Shown here piece after piece: positions 60,469-64,000 of a stretch of 64,000 nt of DNA. The notes under the pieces were generated by a model. It made no database searches, had not been told where the DNA came from, and saw only the letters and a program-made list of their open reading frames with translations. Both the position numbers and the translations under genes were made by a program. The DNA lies in the NCBI GenBank assembly GCA_959347315.1, contig OY365807.1, forward strand, positions 35,621,627 to 35,685,626. The letters run 5' to 3'. The stretch comes from Bimastos eiseni. Lineage: Eukaryota > Annelida > Clitellata > Crassiclitellata > Lumbricidae. Each line of letters opens with the position of its first letter. Within the stretch, counting starts at the first letter, position 1.

Positions 60469-62590
60469 GTATGAGGTGGACCAGGGAGGTTGAAAACCAT
60501 GGAATTACTTTAAGGTTCTGTTCTTGACCTGTCAACTGTAACTTTAACTTATCAGAAGCTCTTCTTGCCTCCTGTATTGTATGTGCTGCGCTGTAGAAAG
60601 ACTTCTGTAGGACCAGTTCGGTTGTTCAGTAGCAGAGATATTTAGTTGCTGTGCAGAAAATGAATCTGCCTGTTTAATACGATCACAGGGAGTCTGGCCA
60701 TTTGTAATTCACATCAGGGTCAACCTGCATAATGTTTGCATAAACATATATATATATGGTTTGGTCAGGTAGAACTGCATTGTGGCAGTCAGTAACAAGA
60801 GTAAGTTACCACACAGTGACCTGACTGAGTGTTTGTCCTGAAAGTGCCAAACACAGATCACATAAATCTCTTACTACTGCCTCTCTAAGTCAATCATGGA
60901 TCAGCAGGGAACCTTGTTCAGTAGGTGGACCCCAGATGTGGCTTATTTGTTAAATTACAGCTGACATGTTCAATATCTGGATTAGAATAATTGTTGTTAA
61001 GTCATATGCTCTGTAAGCCAGCCCTGCTAATGCATAAGGAGTTAAGGGGTACTATAACAAGTATTTTTGATTGATTGATTGATAAGACTCAAAGAAATAT
61101 ATATGTAACTTATTTAAAGAAATTTGAACCTGTCTAACTATAAGATGAATAATGCTCCTATATAAAATTATCAAATGAAGTGCTGACTGCTGTTGCGAAT
61201 GTGTTTCATATTCCTGTGGAAAATTATTTGAAATGAGATATTTCATGAGACAATGACTCAACAGTTCCAATCTGGTCTTTTGATGTTCACACAAGGAAGT
61301 TGAATGTACAGCATCATTTTGAAATGTTCATATTACTTTGCATGCCCATTTGATTAACTCACCCATTTGATTAACCGGAATACAGAATAAGAAATGTCTA
61401 CAACGTCTCATCACAATTCTATAGTATCGTGAAAAGCGTATAAGAACGTACTTTTCGTACTTGGCACCTGCTCTCCCAAGCATGAAGTAGCCTTGTAGTT
61501 GTATGGTAAAGGAAAAGTAAAAATATAAGGGTAATCAGGTGTTCCTCTATCACTAGTCCTAGGGACAATTCTCAGAAACGGAGTTCTGGAGCTAAGTAAG
61601 AGAATGGCCACTGCAGTTTGACCAACTGACATTAGTTTGTTACTCTTTGTGCGGCCAATGAATCCCTCATTTCGGGAGACAGTGACTGGGACAATGAGGA
61701 TATGATTAAGATTAAAGTCAAGTTGCCATTGCTTTACCTGATGTCCACCGTCTACACCTACTGGATCCAGAAACAGTTTTCATACTGCATTCCTTCCAGA
61801 TGTCTATTAATTTCTTTGGACTTAACGAGAGAGAACGCGAAAGTTTCAATTGCTGGCAAGAGGCGCATGTGCAGAGACCACTAGTTGCAGATCAAGGCAC
61901 GCCCAGAATTTAAGGAGAGTGGACCAAGACATTGCAGTCTTGAGCAGTAAGGAGTGACAAACAGATTTTGACAGCAAGGCACTGGGACTAGAGATGATCT
62001 AGTACTTAAATCATAAATTTTGAGGTACTGCAGGCAAAGAAGGCCAGTAAGTCTATTCTGAATCTAAGGCATTGAGTGCAAGCAGTACCCAGTAACCCTT
62101 CCAAAGATCATAGGGTCACAGAGAGGAAGGAACACAGTCGGCGAATGTTGATAACTTACTCACTGCAAGGGAACCTTAAATGCGGAACACAATTAGTCGA
62201 GGAATAAATTTAGAAAAATTTAATGGTCTGAATCATTTGGTTTATTCAGCCATGTCTTGTTTTGCAGTATCATTTACCAAAGGATTTTTATTTCAGGGGA
62301 TGTAAATTGATGGTTAATAGCAACTAGTCTGTAAATACAGACGGCGGTTCTAGTTTGCTTAACTGTTTGCTGAAAGATTTCGTTTTAGATGAACTGAGAG
62401 GGAAAGGAACTAGAGCGGAAATGAGATGCAGATAAAAAGAGGGTATTACACATTTATACTGTTAGTTGACTTAAACAACAAGTGAAAAGAAAACGGAAAC
62501 CTTTCCTGTTCAAGTGCTGTCAGTTGCTTATTGCAACTCCTGTTCTGAGTGGTTGAAATATTATGTGAATTATTAATGCAGGCTGATGGT
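60469..62590. other. intron-like sequence, no recognised gene
   Basis: A GATT tail-like array at 61,065-61,083 may end an unrecognised retroelement. A possible but weak exon-like frame lies at 61,636-61,884 (acidic GDSDWDNEDM stretch). No domain recognised. Confidence 0.4.
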
Positions 62591-62594
62591 TGTA

Positions 62595-62935
62595 TCAATA
62601 GATGAATGGATGGATGCATGGATGAATGGATTTATCTAGGAGGGAGGGAGGTAGAAACTGATGGGTGGATGAATGAAGGGATGGATGGATAGTTGGATAT
62701 ATGGATGGATGGATGGATTGACTGATTGATTGAGTGGCAGGTAGATGGGTAGCTGGATGGGTGGGTAGATGGATAGATGGGTTGATGGAGGGATGATTGG
62801 AAGGATGAATTGATTGGCAGTTGGATGGATGGGTTGATGGAGGGTTGAATGGGTTGATGAATGGATGGATCGGTGAATGGATGGATGGGTAGATAGATGG
62901 ATTGGTGGATGAATGGAGAGACGGAGAGAGAGATT
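62595..62935. repeat. (GGAT)n tetranucleotide array
   Basis: About 340 bp of degenerate GGAT/TGGA/GGGT units. The 126-codon minus frame over it is an artefact. Confidence 0.95.
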
Positions 62936-63403
62936 CGAGTGGACGGACGAACCGCTTAATGGATGACTTTGAAACAAAAGTTGGGACTCATTTTGATATT
63001 TTAATAGTTGGTCCATGATGAGAAAATTACAAACAGCAAGCAGTGCAATATTTGGCTGTGAAATATATGTATTTGTGACTGTTATTAACCGACATCTGTT
63101 AGAGCCATTAATGAGGAGGCAGCGGTGTATAGGATCTATTTGATGGGAACTGGTAGAATTAATTGTATCATGCTATTACGTGGTGACAGGACCCCCACTG
63201 CTCTTTTTATAACTGTTGCTGCCTTCAGAAGAAACAGACCAGGCATATCCAGTCTTATTTGGTCGGCATGGGGGTGGGAGTGGGGGGAGGACTGGTTAAA
63301 TTCTTCAGTACTGGATATAAGATATCATCTTTATTATTGGCCTCAATCGTTTACCGTATATCGGTCATTCGATTAATATATGCTTTCACTGTCCTAATCA
63401 CGG

Positions 63404-63560
63404 ATCCATCCATCCATCAACCTCTCCTCTCATTTATCCATTCATCTATCCAGGGTCTGAATCATCCATTCATCAAAACATCTATCCATCGATACATCTA
63501 TCCGCCCATAAATCTTTTAGCAATCCATCCAGTCATCTGTCCATCCAGCCAACCATTTAT
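63404..63560. repeat. (CATC)n tetranucleotide array
   Basis: Degenerate CATC/CATT units, the complement of the 62.6-kb array type. It lies about 470 bp downstream in inverted sense, so the two could pair. Confidence 0.9.
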
Positions 63561-63644
63561 GTACTTGGTTCAGACGTGAGATTGCTGCTGCCATCTTGTG
63601 AACTCAAACATCTAGTAATATCGTTTATCTGGTAAAGGTAAGAT

Positions 63645-63870
63645 TTGTCATCCAGTGGTGTAGGTGTTGGCATACTGGACCCTCAATTGAACGGTCAGAG
63701 GTTCATAACCCCCCAAGGGCCAAAATTTGGTCCCAGATTTCTGACCCTTGTGCATCCCCTTGAAGATGAGACGGTGAGTGTGAGGGTTGGCCACCCACCC
63801 ACCCTCACACGCAAAAGCTAAGAAATTAAGTTACATAACTGCCTCTGGAGTCGCTTAATTAAGTAATCGC
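63645..63870 (+). mobile_element. tRNA-derived SINE
   Basis: GTGGTGTAGGTGTTGGCATA resembles an A-box region and GAGGTTCATAACCCC a B box. The body has GAAGATGAGACGGTGAG and GGCCACCCACC. The tail is AAAGCTAAGAAATTAAG. Best-preserved member of the family seen at 12.8, 32.2, 54.2 and 60.2 kb. Confidence 0.65.
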
Positions 63871-64000
63871 TATTTTTCTCTTTTGTATGTTTATAATGAG
63901 ATACAATTAAATTGTAATTTGAAACTGCCATTCATACGAAGATGTGCGTTGAAGCCAAGCAAAAATCAAGAAGCACAGACTGGAAGAGTGACTTTTCAGT

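Overview
The window looks like nuclear DNA of an animal, most likely a marine invertebrate. It has no operons and no long intact reading frames, many microsatellites, decayed LINEs, hAT-type DNA transposons and tRNA-derived SINEs, and intron-like AT-rich filler. I cannot name the species. I found no complete protein-coding gene. The only protein signal I trust is transposon-derived: four reverse-transcriptase relics and one hAT transposase relic, all broken.

Layout. 1-4.77 kb: CpG-rich, microsatellite-rich sequence. 4.77-8.37 kb: an unusual block that opens with a TATA box and contains dozens of short perfect hairpins. It is built from diverged tandem duplications and carries seven copies of a ~45-bp motif resembling the antisense strand of the 28S rRNA core around the R2 retrotransposon target. 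Stops interrupt every frame, and stems are kept between copies partly by G-U pairs readable only in + strand RNA. This is the best candidate here for an undescribed element, either a structured non-coding RNA or a structured repeat. A 15-bp match to the Tn5/Nextera mosaic end lies inside it, so assembly artefact must be excluded. 8.37-11.6 kb: AT-rich sequence and tetranucleotide arrays. 11.64-12.24 kb: a CpG-rich island with an AAGATGGCGGAC motif, after which CpG drops about threefold. This could be a promoter opening rightward into a long methylated gene body.

12.2-64 kb: CpG-poor, intron-like sequence filled with mobile-element debris. It contains a 130-bp MITE with 8-bp target duplications (16,988), a 1.08-kb hAT remnant with terminal inverted repeats and near-perfect 8-bp target duplications (19,757), an inverted repeat pair (18.35/24.1 kb), a 353-bp direct repeat pair (29.7/34.06 kb), LINE relics (33.8, 36.7-38.1, 39.4-40.5 and 55.6 kb), a LINE 3' end (49.2 kb), several tRNA-type SINEs, a higher-order minisatellite (40.9 kb), two long near-perfect hairpins (30.5 and 47.5 kb), a CTG(21) tract (51.0 kb) and tetranucleotide arrays near the right end. 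If a host gene spans this part, its exons are too short or too unfamiliar for me to identify.
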